NCBI RefSeq assembly: GCF_003590095.1
Contig: NC_039481.1
Span: 4,278,001-4,342,000, forward strand
Reading direction: 5' to 3'
Source: Trichoplusia ni
Taxonomy: Eukaryota; Arthropoda; Insecta; Lepidoptera; Noctuidae
Length of the DNA: 64,000 bases
Under the pieces are notes generated by a model. It made no database searches. It saw only the letters and a program-made list of their open reading frames with translations, and had not been told where the DNA came from. Shown here piece by piece: positions 34,891-48,299 of the stretch. The position numbers and the translations under genes were made by a program. How positions within the stretch are numbered: position 1 is the stretch's first letter; the number at the start of each line of letters is the position of its first letter.

Positions 34891-37184
34891 ATGTGTACTC
34901 GATATCAAGTAATTTAATTTACCACTTGGTAGTGATAACATTTTGAAGCAACGAAGCGTCTTTTATATTGATTGTTTTTTTGAGGCACAGTACTCCTTCT
35001 ATCTCATTTGGGGTTGAGATATATATTGGATGGACTCCACTAACTGCATAGCTTGGCCCAGGAGTTGATTACCTTCAGGCGTGTCCAGTCTAAACCCGTT
35101 GTAAGCAGGTAGCTTTCAAACCAACAACAGCATTTTGCATTGCATTTTTTTTTTCACCAAGGTTAACGACACAAATAAATAACAATTTAAATCGTAAGGA
35201 AAATAAAATACTTTTTTCCATGGTCCACACAATTTCATGACAAAGAAACTTCATACCACCTAATTAGCAATTTGTTTGGCAATCCTCAGAATTACACCTG
35301 TAGATTTACACATTTAAACAGTATAAGAATGAAATTGGGCCATTTTACACAAGTAGGATCGTCCTTTGTTTGAGGTCGAGCAAATGAGGCACGGGCATGG
35401 GCTTAATAGATGCTCAACCATCGTATTCAGTCCTGGAGTGTCGCATTCACCAATAAAAGGGGTCTACATAATAACTGAGAGCGATACCTACACCTGGAAT
35501 ATTCACGTTTATTATCCTGATTACACCATATTTTAAATATCTTATTATTTTTTAAATCCCATATGATTAAGTTCTGTAAATAAAACAAGTTTCTGGGGGT
35601 ATCCGAATATTATACATAGTAGGTACGTTATGGCTGTTATTACAGGCGGGTAAACAACCATTTCACCAGAAATATTACTTCGCTCGAAGAAACACTTAAT
35701 TCGATTCGTAAAACGATAGCTTTCCCCAGAATCGTTGAATGAGTTTCTCATAATCCCATCGGCAAATAATTGTGTTATTTATTGGTTGGTGAAGATATAT
35801 CGGTGCAATAAGCCGTAACAGACTAATTGCGGCGCTTTGTCGGTGCGGGCAGCTCGAGTCGCGTCAATCGATCTAAATAGATGCCAGGACCAGCTTCAAC
35901 CAGTGATTAGAAAATGTAAATGGGATAATTATTATAATGCTTACTGTTAAGCTTGTTGCGATGTTTCTTCTCTGCAGCTGAAGCACTTTTGAAGTGTGAG
36001 GTGTGGGCGAAAACGCAAAAATTAGGGTGCTATTCAATGTCAATTTTAACTTTCCAAAAATGCCAGTAGCGTTCTTTACGCACGTGTACTTTTGCACGTA
36101 ATAAGTGATTATTTTAGATCAAAAACTGAATTAAAAAATGTAATGGAAGTAAAATAAATTTTAGAAGCCCTCCAGCGTTTATTTTTTTTTATACCAAGGA
36201 AGGGAATTCTTCCACATTGGAAACTTAATAGTCTCTTACGTAAAGCGTAATTCTTTTCCTTCGGTGGACATTTATACGGCGGAAAAAACAAACTGGCAGC
36301 CATTCCCATTATTCGATTTTCTTCCACTTCCAGATAAATTCCGCAATAAATTATAGCTGGGCTTTAAAAAAGCTAGAGTTTTTCCTTAGAGTAGAGACAA
36401 GTAGTACATATACATTTATAAAACAATTTATCTTAGTGATAGTTGGAAACAATATACGCAGTGAGGGGAAGTGTTCAAGCGTGGTCAGAGATTGCAACGG
36501 ACGCTTTTCAGTGGAACCAGCCGAGCGCGAAAACGCCACCGATAGCGTAGACCCACACGCCCCGCGCCGATACACGTAGTGCTGTGTGCATTACCATACC
36601 GACCCCGGGACCGGGAACCGGGAATATGTCGCACGGGAATCTTCGCCGATATGAAAGTTCTAATGTAGAAACCCTGTTTAACGGATTTGATATATTTTCT
36701 TTCGTCAGTGGTTATATGTATAAAAAAGCAGGGATTGAATAGATGCTTCTAGCAAGATATAAAGAACAATGGAAGGGCTATGTCCCGTATTGCGTTTTAC
36801 AACGCACATTAAAAATGATAATGCGTGCGTATTGGAATTATATTTAAAATAAAACATAAAATTGGATTACATTCAGCCTGTTTTAATTTGAAGCTTTTTT
36901 CTATTTTAATTACATTACACATATACAATTTTATTCAGTAAAATTATTTAAGCTATCAATAAAACATCGTTAATTAATCTTTTTCACACATTCGAATAAT
37001 AGTAATTTACATAATCAATAAAGAATTATTTAAATGCAATATTAACTGGGATCTCATTGCAAATTAATTTGAATGGGATGGTATGGTATGCTATGCTTCC
37101 CCAGGTGAAATCAATTGTACTCATATTGTGAACTCAGATTAATTTAATAACTCACCCTATAATTGTGTACCAATACAATGACTG
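34890..37184. other. Noncoding; GC-rich patch at 36480-36640
   Basis: No gene is seen. The patch 36480-36640 includes a near-tandem 'gggaccgggaaccgggaat' and CpG-rich sequence and resembles a promoter-type island. The minus-strand frame over it (36351-36575) has no known domain. Confidence 0.45.
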
Positions 37185-37315
37185 CACGGATAGCCGTGGT
37201 TAAGATCACCACACCAAACCCACTGAGCGCGACTTGCCGCGGTTCTGAGTCTGGGTGTCTTAGTGCATGTGATTTGTATGTTTGTAAAACCCCCGCGACA
37301 CAGGGATTACATTCC
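37185..37315 (+). mobile_element. tRNA-derived SINE, third family
   Basis: Blocks 'gatagccgtggttaagatca', 'aaacccactgagcgcgactt', 'gagtctgggtgtcttagtgc' and 'ccgcgacacagggattac' follow the same order as the other copies. Part of the box B region has been lost, so it is a shortened copy. Confidence 0.65.
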
Positions 37316-37319
37316 TTAC

Positions 37320-40300
37320 TGCGGGAGTCGTTTCAATGAAAAAAGAAAATCTTTTACAGTTTGTGTGTGAATTTACCGTAATCAAAAATCTAATTTCGAA
37401 TAATAAACCGCTTCTACCTATATATTCTCCAGAAGCGAATGTAAAGGTTACACTAAAATCGAAACCCATTATCTTAATAGCTTAACAACTGTTTTCAAAC
37501 TCTATCTTCCCGGTAAGGTATCCAGTTCTCCCAACTAATATAATTATCCATACTACACATTGAACACTGTAAGAATATTTTGCTGCTACGCTTTTTACCG
37601 TAAGCAGCTTAAAAGGTTGCAATGAGATTAGTAAAGATATAACTTGAATTTAAAACAAGAACAACATTAGCCAGAAAATAATTCTTAAGCCAGTAAGTAC
37701 ACATTTTCAAACAAACAACATTTTTTATTAATTACACAATATTTCTAATTTTTGTTCAATAATAACATAAAATCAAAATATATCCCGGCCACAAATCCTG
37801 GGTCCCGCAACATCACTAAAACAATACTCCCAACAAGTTATGCCGTAGTTATGTGCTTTTTGTATCGTGATATGCTGGTCTTTGTGCTACATTTGCATGG
37901 TGCACTGTACGTGCCTCGTATAGGTCGTACGGACCTATGTCTGAATCTATTTTACAAAACAAATTAAATTAGATAGTACTCGTACATAACCAGTCAGTGG
38001 TTTGGACACGATTATTGCCTTTTTATTTGCAGTGTACATGACACACATGTATTAATATTACACATATGAATATAGACACGTGTGTGTAGGTACTTCGACA
38101 CCACAACTAAAAAGACAAACATTTAAGAACACCTAGCAACCAACCAAAGACCAAAAAGAAACAAACCACTCCAACAGACGTCCAATTTAGCTGATTATGA
38201 ATAAAACTCCATGAGGATCCCGAACTTGTTCAAACTCACAAGCAACCTAGAGTCCGGTAACTTAATCTTGTAACGCCAAACTGTGGGCTAGCCGGCCAGT
38301 TCTGTTACTATTTAATCTAGGCTATTATTTACTCGCTAAGACCCGGCGAGATCAGGTGATCCACTTCACTAAGTTACAGCCTCACGCCCTAATATCTTAG
38401 TGAGATGCAAAATTGAAGCCAGGACGGGCAGCTGACCTACAAACCAGTTGCCGGGTTAATGCTAAAGTAAATTGAGACTTCCGCAATGTACTGAGATGGA
38501 AATTTCGTCACGATTGGTGTTTGTGTTACTGTAAGGTTCGGATATATGTAATATAATTCATAATTTATTTTGTATTTTGTAAATATATCTCAACGGGAGA
38601 AATATCAGGGTTGACAATTATTTTTGAAATAAATTAGAAAGTATCCTATTTATTTGTATTGACCTACGTCGTAGTGAATGACCTTTATACATTGTGATGT
38701 AGCTTTTATAACTTCTGAGCATGTTTTTTTAACTTTCACCTTAAGTGTTTCACGTTATTCCTACCTAGCTGGCACGAATTTATTAAAATTATAGAATAAA
38801 TAAAAACATTCTTACAAAATTAAGGTAAAACTTTTTTCATACCTTATTTTTTAGGTAAAAACTGTACTTACATACGTTAGCCATATTCCCTTGCCCACTA
38901 TCTACTTTAATAGACTCCCTTGACTCCCATAACTAACCATTTCTACGCAACATTACAAGCGAGATAGCAACCGAGATTGCTCCTAATAAATATGATGATG
39001 AAGCAAAGTGAATTGCTCAAGCTAAAATATCACTGATTTACCCCAAGAATATAAAACTAATACATATATTTGTATCTATCGGACGATAAATGATTCAGGG
39101 AAGAAAGGGGTCCTCCTATTTATGATTTTCCTACGTGGATAAAATTCTCTATACCCGATTTCAGTGATTCTCTCGCTCAAATATATAGCTCAATTTCCTG
39201 TGAGACGATAGCAATATTATCTACATCAATACGTTATCCTTCGCGAGATAGTTACAATATTATGAAAATTGAATTCTAAAAGACTGTCATGAGAAAATAA
39301 ATTTAACTTTTACCACCAATGATCTAAGCCCAAGCTGAAATAGGTACATTCTTGTTATCAGATATTTATTCATATCTATTTTTTTCTGGTAGTCTTTCGA
39401 CTCTTAATTATACATTGGGGTCTCCAATCAAGCCTAAAATTGAACGCAATCTAAAAGCCATAGTTAAAATACTAAAGAGCATTAATGAAATGATGTGTAA
39501 TAAATACCATCCGTTATTAGGTATATTAAACTGATCGTGTACCTGAGATCGTTATCTTGTAGCGATCGCTTGTACCACAATACGTTATTGCTACGCGTAA
39601 AATTCATGAGATCCCTACAGACCTCTTGTTTACAACGTTTACCATCTACATCAAGGTTGTCGCGTGAATGTCTTTCACCGGAGTGACGTTTTCATCGTTT
39701 TCATTAGAGAGTCTGATTCAAAAGTTCAACTGTTTAAAGATAGAATCTAAGTTAAAATTCAACAGAAAGCACTCGATTTAGTTCTATAGCTTAATTTGCC
39801 TTGCGTTTAATACAACCTTCTTGCATGTTGATGTAATAGGTAAATCTTCGAGAAATCGTGAAAAGATATATTGAAAGACCAACAGTTATGAGGTCAAGTA
39901 TTTATTTTAGCAAGTTTTCCTCAAAAGTAAGGGGAATGGAAATCTAGATACTTTCGATTATATTAATTGACCAGCTCTGAGTATTTGAAATATTATTTTG
40001 CCTTCTGAGCTCTGACAACCCTACTCTCATGTTTGCACCGCCGCCGCGCCGTGTGGCGAGCTAAAGCGAAGCATACATGTGAATCCACGAGCCCCTCCCT
40101 AAAGCTTGTGCATGACAGCTACTGTGCACCCATCGCAAGAAATCATTTACAAGGTATTTCCAGGTATACTCCACATATGATGCGCCTTGTAGAATAGATC
40201 TTTTCCGTAAAATGAAAATTAGATCGGTTCAGAAAAATATTTTCCTCGCAAACTTTCGAAAATTTTCTTATCGACGATCGTTAACTGTGAACTATGGAAA

Positions 40301-43300
40301 GCTGTCCTCCGTGATCTTAGGTCGTGATTAATACAGAGTATCAGATGAGGGGCGCCACTGCTGATTATAATCGAGTGACTGTCAATCTGGTTGCTATTTC
40401 ATGACGAGGATTTATGGTGCGAAGGCTCAATATCAGCAGTAAATTATTTACCGTCCGTCGATCTCGCCCGGCTCTAGTGATTAATGCTCTTGAGTGATGT
40501 AAAAACGGTACTACGATACGATGATCGTAACAATTTTAGGATGTTATTGCTGCGAGGATATTAAAAATTTAATTTCAGCTCATAATTCCTCGAGCACATA
40601 TCGTAACAGCACGTTTTATTACGCGCGCTGTAAAACCGCTACAGATATATGACAACATTAACTCACTTTAAGCTGCGTACCATCTATTCAATTGCTAATA
40701 ACGCATATTCAAATAACGAGCTATTAATTTTAACAGCTTTTGAGGAAATATGATTACGGTGTGTTTGTAATTTGTAACGCTTTTGCAGAATTATGTTAGG
40801 ATTTTGCATTTAATTATTTTACTGCAGTTATACTGAAATTATTTTATTTTACAAGTTGCAGGTTTAACATCAACAAGGTGTAGATTTCAAATGCTAGGTC
40901 ATTCGGATTTGAGGTATCGTGCAAACTAGTAGCGAATATATTTAACCACATATCAGGTCCATGCATTAGTGTTCGGACACCGACACCGTCCTCGCAAAAT
41001 GTTATATCGTATTTTGTGGTCTGGTGAATTCCTGCGTCCAGAGCTATTATCGAAGTGGAAGTTGCAGTCAGAGTGACAGACAGTGCGGCAAGCCGCGACA
41101 CGCTTCACCCGGGGGACGTTTTAATTAGCCCTCCAACATGGTCGGAACAATTGCTAACTGCCCGCCACCGCTAGATAAATGCACTTTCTACTGAAAAAGC
41201 AACGGGAAAAACTTACCAGAGAAACTTTCAAGTCTTTCGAACGTTCCTTTTATTCTTTAGAACTAATAAACTTTTAAAAGCATTAGCTATTTTAAAAAGA
41301 GTTTTCGAAGTGAAATGAAAAAATTGCTAGCGGATTTTAGAATGTGAATTAAAAATATTCAAGTCCGTAAAGTTGAAAGTTGGTACTCATATTCCGAACC
41401 TAGCGAAACTACTTCAATAGTTTACCCACAATTCTTTTGCTTCGGGCGAGTTGCAATGAGATACTCACGGCAGATAACTAGATGACCCGTTACCCAACTA
41501 CAAAAGTTCCTTTTCAATTCGGAAAGTTAAAAATTGAACTTCCTAAAAGCAATTCAGAAAAATCTGAAGCCTCGCTGTTCACTGAAAACGCAAAGTTTTG
41601 TCACAGATTAAAAAAGTTTAAAAGTGTTTCAGACTATTTTTTTCCTTGGATATTTTGTTAGGAATTTGAAGTTGACACGAAAGTTGAAAGCATATAGATG
41701 GTAGAATTTAATAAATATAAGAACTTAAGGATCTAGGAGATATCACAAATGCGAATTCTCATCTTGCAATGCGGTGACAAGTTTGCTGTGCAAGCAGCTG
41801 TATAATGACATTCGTAGTTCATTCCAGCATTGAAAATTATACGCCCCGAAGCACAAAAGTTATTAGTGAAGCTACAACTACTGAAATAAGTCTCGGGACT
41901 CGACACTATCTCAAATTAAGTTATATGAAGTTGTTTCGCTTGTATCAAAGAGGTGCTATTTAAATTATAGAGTTCAGCTTCAAGCCTGAAAGGAAACCTT
42001 CTATTAGAGCTTAGATATCTGCAGCAAATCATAAAATACAAAATGAAGGTGATCTTGGAACACGAGGAGAAACTAAAAATGTTCACGTATTCAATATGTG
42101 GATGCGATAATAATTTAAAAATGTTCATAAGGCAGTTTAAATGCATGTCGGGCACTATAAGGTTATATCTCAAGCGTCCGCTTCGCCCGACTGCACACTA
42201 ACTGCCCGTTAAAATGTAAATTTATATTACGAGCAATGTTGCAGAACTTGCCGGGATCCTTCGGCGGAGATAATTAAAACGAGGCACGAACTAGCCACTC
42301 AACTGACGCTAATCGATAGGAAAATCTTAAAAAGCCCGTCAAAAGTCTCTAAGTACTTGCAGCTTTTAGTTGGGGAGCTGGTCAAACTATCCAGAGTATG
42401 TTTAAGCTTCGCCGCTGTTAGTGTTACGCTACCAGCCCACTTTGCGGATCTCGATGATCACGGATTAGACCCAATTTATCTTGCTTTTGCTAATGTTCTT
42501 ATTAGTAGCTTTTACCTGGCTTCGGAACTCTAAATGGAGATAACTAGTAGGATAGAGTCAAGAGCATCAATGCTTAACTTCCTTACCATTTTTTTTCTCG
42601 TCCTCATTATAACTTAGTATTGAATGTTATGCTGTTAAAAATATACCTACACAAATTTAACTTTTTCAATCCATAAAACAGGAATCTCAACGTATCTGTA
42701 TGCATTTATAATCGCCTACATAACTTTGTTCGTAATACATTGTAGGTATCTCTGAACAGCAAGCTTCATAAACATAACTGCGCAACAAAGCAATGTTTTA
42801 GTTAGCAACAAACTCGGCGTCCTAGGAGGTCATTCCGTGCTCCCTGGATGCAAACTGTAACAATATTAGCGAGGAATATTAACAATATTGCAAGTCCGGC
42901 ACGACAGCGACGCCAGGTGAGCACTCGGCTATGCATATTACTGGAACCAACTACCCTTTGTAACTAAAACTAACTGTGAGCACAATTTGCTGAATTGCTA
43001 CTAAGTTTGTGCACGAATTTCACAGACACCTAGGTTTCTTCGTTTCAGAGTATTCCGAAACATTAAATCTATTACTGCAGGGAGTGACTATACTATTGTG
43101 CTGTAACAATGTATTGTACGTGTCAGAGCTGTGTGAAATTCCAACGATAAAGCACTGGAGGCACCTACTAGAACACATTCATAGTACGTCTATCTGGTTT
43201 AAATTCATATAATGTTTTGACTTTTTCATTTCCTGTTTTTTGTTCGACATGTTTTAAGGACAGAAAATGATCTAGCATTGTTATAAAACAAATGCACATC

Positions 43301-43392
43301 ATGTTTGGATTGCTTGCAGAATACTTTGCAGCGATAATTTCGAAGTGCAGAAAAAAGGTAAAAATATGCTAATTAATTGCGAACAGATATTC
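37320..43392. other. Long noncoding stretch
   Basis: About 6 kb without a supportable gene. The 85-codon minus-strand frame at 40844-41101 starts with GTG, has a hydrophobic Thr/Ser-rich N-terminus and no splice or domain support. The stretches 38210-38470 and 40020-40140 are of more mixed composition. Confidence 0.5.
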
Positions 43393-43425
43393 TTGCTGGT
43401 TCCTCTTCATGAGAATGGCTTTCGT
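43393..43425 (+). repeat. 'cttgctggttcctcttc' repeat fragment
   Basis: 'attcttgctggttcctcttc' then 'atgagaatgg' is a weak third copy of the fragment at 7526-7580. Confidence 0.35.
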
Positions 43426-43854
43426 TGTGTGGATATTATTTTTCAGCAAAAAGGTTTGAGTACTGTTTTATCATCGGAATATTGAAAATAAATTAATATA
43501 CGAAGAAATGTACTGAAAGTTTTTCATTGTATTAAATTGTTTTTTTTTTTATATAAATTCTATAGTGGTCTGTCGACTGCTGGGTAAACAACATATCGGC
43601 TTTGCGAGTATCAATCATCGGTCTCGTGACACTCGATGTTTTCACGTCACACCTATGATTCATGCCGACATGACAGCTTGCCTATACGCCGCGTTTTACG
43701 ACGTCACTTCGGCTTTTTACGATGATTATTTATATGTTCGCGCTTATATACTAGCAAGTAGTTAGAGTTCGTCAGAGTCTTATATTTATAAAACTCAATT
43801 AAATCTAGCTGTTAGATATACATAACTCTCCAAATTTATTACGTAATGCCCAAG

Positions 43855-43945
43855 TGGATTAAGGAGGTTAGATAATCAATCGCTTCTTGCAAAACACTGG
43901 CACAGAGCTGCATTCGGTTAAAAAATGCGAAAAAACTAGAAAGAT
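43855..43945 (+). mobile_element. Fragment of the same interspersed repeat
   Basis: 'taaggaggttagataatcaa', 'tcgcttcttgcaaaacactg' and a closing 'gatgatgatgat' correspond to 'gaggaggtcagataggcagt', 'cgctccttgtaaaacac' and the 3' end of the full copies. About a quarter of the unit remains. Confidence 0.55.
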
Positions 43946-44514
43946 GATGATGATCTTTAATTTCGCAGAGACAAACGTTATGTCACAGCTTCAAACTTTG
44001 ATCGCTCGAGTATGTTGTTAACTGGCTTCTTAGCGGCCAGCCACTTTTATCTAAAGTAGTATTGCGGAAGCATCAACGGCAAAAAGTTCTTATTTTAGTG
44101 GTAGTCGCCTGCGCAAACAAAGTGCGGACTTACCATGAACAAGAAACATCAATATATTACAATCAACCTCCTTCCAAAAACGCACACAATTTGTAACCAG
44201 GCAGTTTCATATATTATAAGCAAACACGAACAATTATATACCGACTTTTTGATTAATATAAAAGTTGTTTGCGCGCCTCTGATCCAAACCAGGTGTCTCC
44301 CGCCAAATTAAATTTCTTTCAAAGGGGAACTTTACATTAATACGTTTTGTTTGCCTGCATATCTTGACATTTGCGTAAACATGCCTTTATGAGTAGAAAG
44401 GAAGACAACGCGAGTAATTTGAATGTGAAAAAGAATAATAATTTAAGGGTTTCTTACCAGAAGGTTAAAAACGAAATTAGGCTGTATCTTATCAACAGAG
44501 ATAGCAAGGGAGTT

Positions 44515-44570
44515 CAAATTTTCACAGATTATGTATTTCTGTTGTCGCTATAACAACAATAATATTAAAT
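44515..44570 (+). mobile_element. Short fragment of the same repeat
   Basis: 'aaattttcacagattatgta' followed by 'tttctgttgtcgctataaca' is the most recognisable block of this repeat. Only about 55 bp remain. Confidence 0.5.
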
Positions 44571-45602
44571 ACTGTTCTGTTTAAATAATGTTCTTTCGAA
44601 AACTTATATTTCCTTAGCCTTTCTATACGGACCCCTTAGTGTCACAAGACTGACTCGCTCAACACCGGTTATACTTTGTGTTATTTTTGGAAGAAATAGG
44701 TTTATAAATTACATAATATGTCATTTCTTATTTGCCTCCGGTACATTTATATGTTCAAAGTAAAAAGTCATGTACATATAATACCCACACAAAAATTAGT
44801 TCTTCATACACTCAATCTTTTATGTCACTATACTCAGACTTTAAGTGAAATTGATGAACTGAAATTCTGGGTACGAAATACCTCTGTCTTTATCTTCATT
44901 GTATAAATTAATACGGACTTTTTGATTATTGATACTTATATAAGAATTAAAAGAGAAATACATCTATATTTAACGTCATCCAAAATTGTTATCAAAAACA
45001 GCATATTCATTTAGAAAAAGTACAAAATCACATTTGTTGTAAAATGATTATCATGAAAATTTTTAAATACCTACCATATACACTATGACCAAAACATGCC
45101 AAGTTAACCTTAGTATAACCACATTACTATTATACACCACAATAAACAACACCGCAACTAGACAAATAACATTCAATACCAATCTTATACCCCAAATAAA
45201 GACACAACAAAACGCCACGCAACTGGAAACAATCCACGATCGGGGAATCGATCACAAAGTAGCACAAACGTAATTATTTCGAACAGAGAAATTGACCTCC
45301 AATCGGCTGTGCGGAAAAACAAAAGGAAGAAAAGCAAAAAAAAAATATTTTTTGAGAGAAAATGTCGATGTTAATGATCAATTTAGTCAGCCTACGCACT
45401 TTCCATAGCAATGTTGATGTTGGCTTTCAGTAGTATCACTAAAATCAATTGAAATACCGTCTTACATGTGAAGCTCCTGTCAATTTGTATTTCCAAAATC
45501 ATTTTACTAGAATAACTCTATGAGTAGACACTAGAATTACAACTAGGCGCTAGGTAAAAGTAATACGAAATTAAATAATAAGTCCTTTTGTAATGTCTAT
45601 CT

Positions 45603-45810
45603 TCTATACTAATAAAGCTGAAGAGTTTGTTTGTGTGTTTGAACGCGCTAACCTCAGAAATTACTAGCCCCGTATCAGTATTAGATAGTTATAGGAGCAG
45701 AGCAGTAAAAAACAAAATCAAAAAACGGGAAGAATCCGAATCCGATTTACAAAAATCCTACCGAAATTGTTCATAAATACGCTTTTGAATCCGCGCATAC
45801 CAGCTAGTCG
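45603..45810 (-). mobile_element. Repeat tail, reversed copy
   Basis: On the plus strand it starts 'tctatactaataaagctgaa' and 'gaacgcgctaacctcagaaa', and ends 'cgcgcataccagctagtcg'. These are the reversed 3' end and head of the 8588/48053 subfamily. The middle also holds 'ataggagcagagcag', the reverse of 'ctgctcctat'. Confidence 0.65.
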
Positions 45811-46100
45811 TATCATATTTTATTAATATAGCCTTCTGTCATACCTAATACAATGGGTAAAGGACGCTAAGATACCGAAGTTATTGTCAGCGTAAATTAC
45901 CCACTAAATTCTATCTGGAACGTTTTACGTTCAAAACTTCATACGGAGGAAGCATTGTTTTGTAAATTGATGTTCCTTTCTACACCTACACGTATGCAAT
46001 GTTCTATTGTTAAACAAATGAATATTATTGCTGCTTACGAAGCAGTTCTTATGAAGTTTTCCTTATAATACATGACTTGTGTCAATGGAACTTTTTTGAA

Positions 46101-46196
46101 AGTACCGAGTGGTTGTAATCATCACGCCCAACCCACTATGTGCGATGCTACGTTACGAATTCGATCATCGCATAGAACAAGCGTTTGTGCGGCTAA
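46101..46196 (+). mobile_element. tRNA-derived SINE fragment, third family
   Basis: The head 'accgagtggttgtaatcatc' and 'acgcccaacccactatgtgc' match the family, and 'cgaattcgatcatcgcatag' sits at the box B position with 'acaagcgtttgtg' after it. The 3' body is missing. Confidence 0.55.
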
Positions 46197-46683
46197 CGAA
46201 TATATTTTTTTTAACTTGACTAGTCATCCTGTTCTTTAAGCTTCCTTGGTAGGTATCTTTGTTGCTTAAAAAAAAATGTTTGTGAAACTCAACGGGACAC
46301 ATGTATAGCATTAGTGTGGGGGTCATTTAAAAAAATAATCTTGTATCATTAGAATATTTTAAGAACATACACGTGTCCCGATTATCTAAGATCAAAAGCA
46401 TGACAAAGTAAAGCTTATGGATAACAAGATATCCCCTTAAATAGTTAATACAAATCCCTCTGTTACCGACAGTACCGTTTAGCAAAGAATCCTAAGTAAT
46501 GAGAGCTATTCCAGTTGATTATCCGATTAGTAAGGGCAATTAGAAGTGATAAAGGAGGCAGAACACGAAGTTATCGTATGGTATCTCTCGAATTATGGTT
46601 ATGTACCTCGCATTGTATGTAATAATATTTTCATTATGTGATCTCTCTCTTTTCCTGTACCAAATGTACGACGTGCTCTTAAA

Positions 46684-46933
46684 GCAGGACCCAAATTCTG
46701 CTATCTACAATGGCCGATGAATGAATGGCACTTGAATTAAATTTGAAATTATTAATTATTACTCTTTAATTAAGCATTTTGCCAATACAATAATGGGAAG
46801 TTGAGTGTACCGTCCCATACTGAATTTCCAATTATTGTGTAGAAAAATGCTTATGAGAATACGAAAATTGGCATTTAAAGCCAAATTTCATTCATTCATC
46901 GGGCATTATAAATAGCAGAATTGGGGCCCTGGA
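46684..46933. mobile_element. MITE with long inverted ends
   Basis: The left end (46684-46730) and the reverse of the right end (46890-46933) share 'aattctgctat', then 'aatg.ccgatgaatgaatg', about 40 bp with a few differences. The total is 250 bp, with an AT-rich middle ('attattaattattac'). No coding potential is present, and a target duplication is not evident. Confidence 0.7.
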
Positions 46934-47119
46934 CCATAGTTGTAGTGACAGCAAAAAACAATTATGTGTCTTTTAGCACTGTTTTGCTTCTTCATTTACG
47001 AACTTCAAATAAAAACTACTAGAACTAAATGATATTATTTAATTTTGGGAACAAATGTCGTACAAAAGAATGAAAAAGAAAAACGGTTTATCCAGAGTCC
47101 TGAGATAGCAAACCTAAAA

Positions 47120-47168
47120 GAAATACTGACAAATTGAGAACCTCCTCTTTTTTGGAGTCGGTTGATAT
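47120..47168. mobile_element. Fragment of the 'ccgacttc' family
   Basis: 'aaattgagaacctcctcttt' followed by 'tttggagtcggttga' is the end of the same family as 19841-20378. Only about 50 bp can be recognised. Confidence 0.5.
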
Positions 47169-48052
47169 AGAGCACGAATTAATATACCTAATTTTAATTC
47201 AAATATGCTGATAGCAGGCAATCTAAAGATTTTATTAACAGTTGAGCCACTAAAAAACTACTCCACAAATACGAAACTTGAAACCCGAACCCTTATCCAC
47301 CATTAAATATTAGTTTTACATACATATCACTAACACAACGCCTTTTTTGTCTTACTTCAAACATTCACCGAGACCAACGATCTGAATCACCAATAAATTA
47401 AAACGGTATGAACAAGAAATCTAGAACGCGAACGGTCAGGGTAATAAATATGTGGAAAATGTGAGCGATTTTATCGAAGGATCCAGAATTTAGGACACAA
47501 TAGTTTTCCGCCGGTCGAACTAGCTTTTCTGCTGTGCTCAGCACAGTAAAGCGAAATCATTTTCCTTTTACATTAATGATAAATGCTGAATAAAATAGAT
47601 GCTGACTCGGAATCTGATAAAGCAATTTTGGTAGATATAAATATTTGATAGAAAGCTGTTTATGGAAATATTATTTGCTGTAAAGTCAAAACTGGTAAGA
47701 AGTTTCAATGAACATTGTACCTAGATTTTTCTGTGGCGAACGTAGACGTTTTATTTTGCTCCTTAATATGGTCACGGTACAAACATTATACAGCATCTCG
47801 ACCCGACCGAAACTTCAGATAGGAAATAGCTATAAATCCTAAAATGACTAAACTCGAACTAGACTAGAACGCTTCATCCTACCCGTTAGAATTTAATAGT
47901 TTAATAATCTAGATTCAACTAAGCAGAAACCCTTAACTAAGGTCAATCTAGTCGACTAGACAACCTGGTTCGATAATAACATTGTAACAATAATACTGGC
48001 AACACGTAAATGTAGATACTTAATCTAGCTGCCACTACATTTCATATTTATA

Positions 48053-48298
48053 ACTAGCTGTTGCCCGCGAGTTCGTCCCCGTGGGTAGAAGATATAAGTT
48101 ATGATTTATACCTGCCCTGTTTTTTTCACATTTTCCATTGTATCTTCGCTCCTATTAGTCGCAGCGTGATGGTTTATAGCCTAAAGCCTTCCTCGATGAA
48201 TGGTCTATTCCCCACAAAAAGATTTTTTCAATTTGACCAGTAGTTCCTGAGATTAGCGCGTTCAAACAAACTCTTCAGCTTTATATATTAGTATAGAT
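48053..48298 (+). mobile_element. Repeat tail with 'cgcgagttcgtccccg' head, copy 2
   Basis: Closely similar to 8588-8883: 'actagctgttgcccgcgag', 'ctcctattagtcgcagcgtg', 'agcctaaagccttcctcga', ending 'tatattagtatagatt'. It is shorter by about 50 bp in the first half. The 60-residue open frame here is a shadow. Confidence 0.75.
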
Positions 48299-48299
48299 T

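Noticed and set aside
40844..41101. 85-codon minus-strand frame with a signal-like start
   Set aside because: It would start with GTG, has no splice sites of quality and no recognisable domain.
43565..43765. 66-codon plus-strand frame in mixed-composition sequence
   Set aside because: No splice sites, domain or repeat partner in the window; not enough to call.
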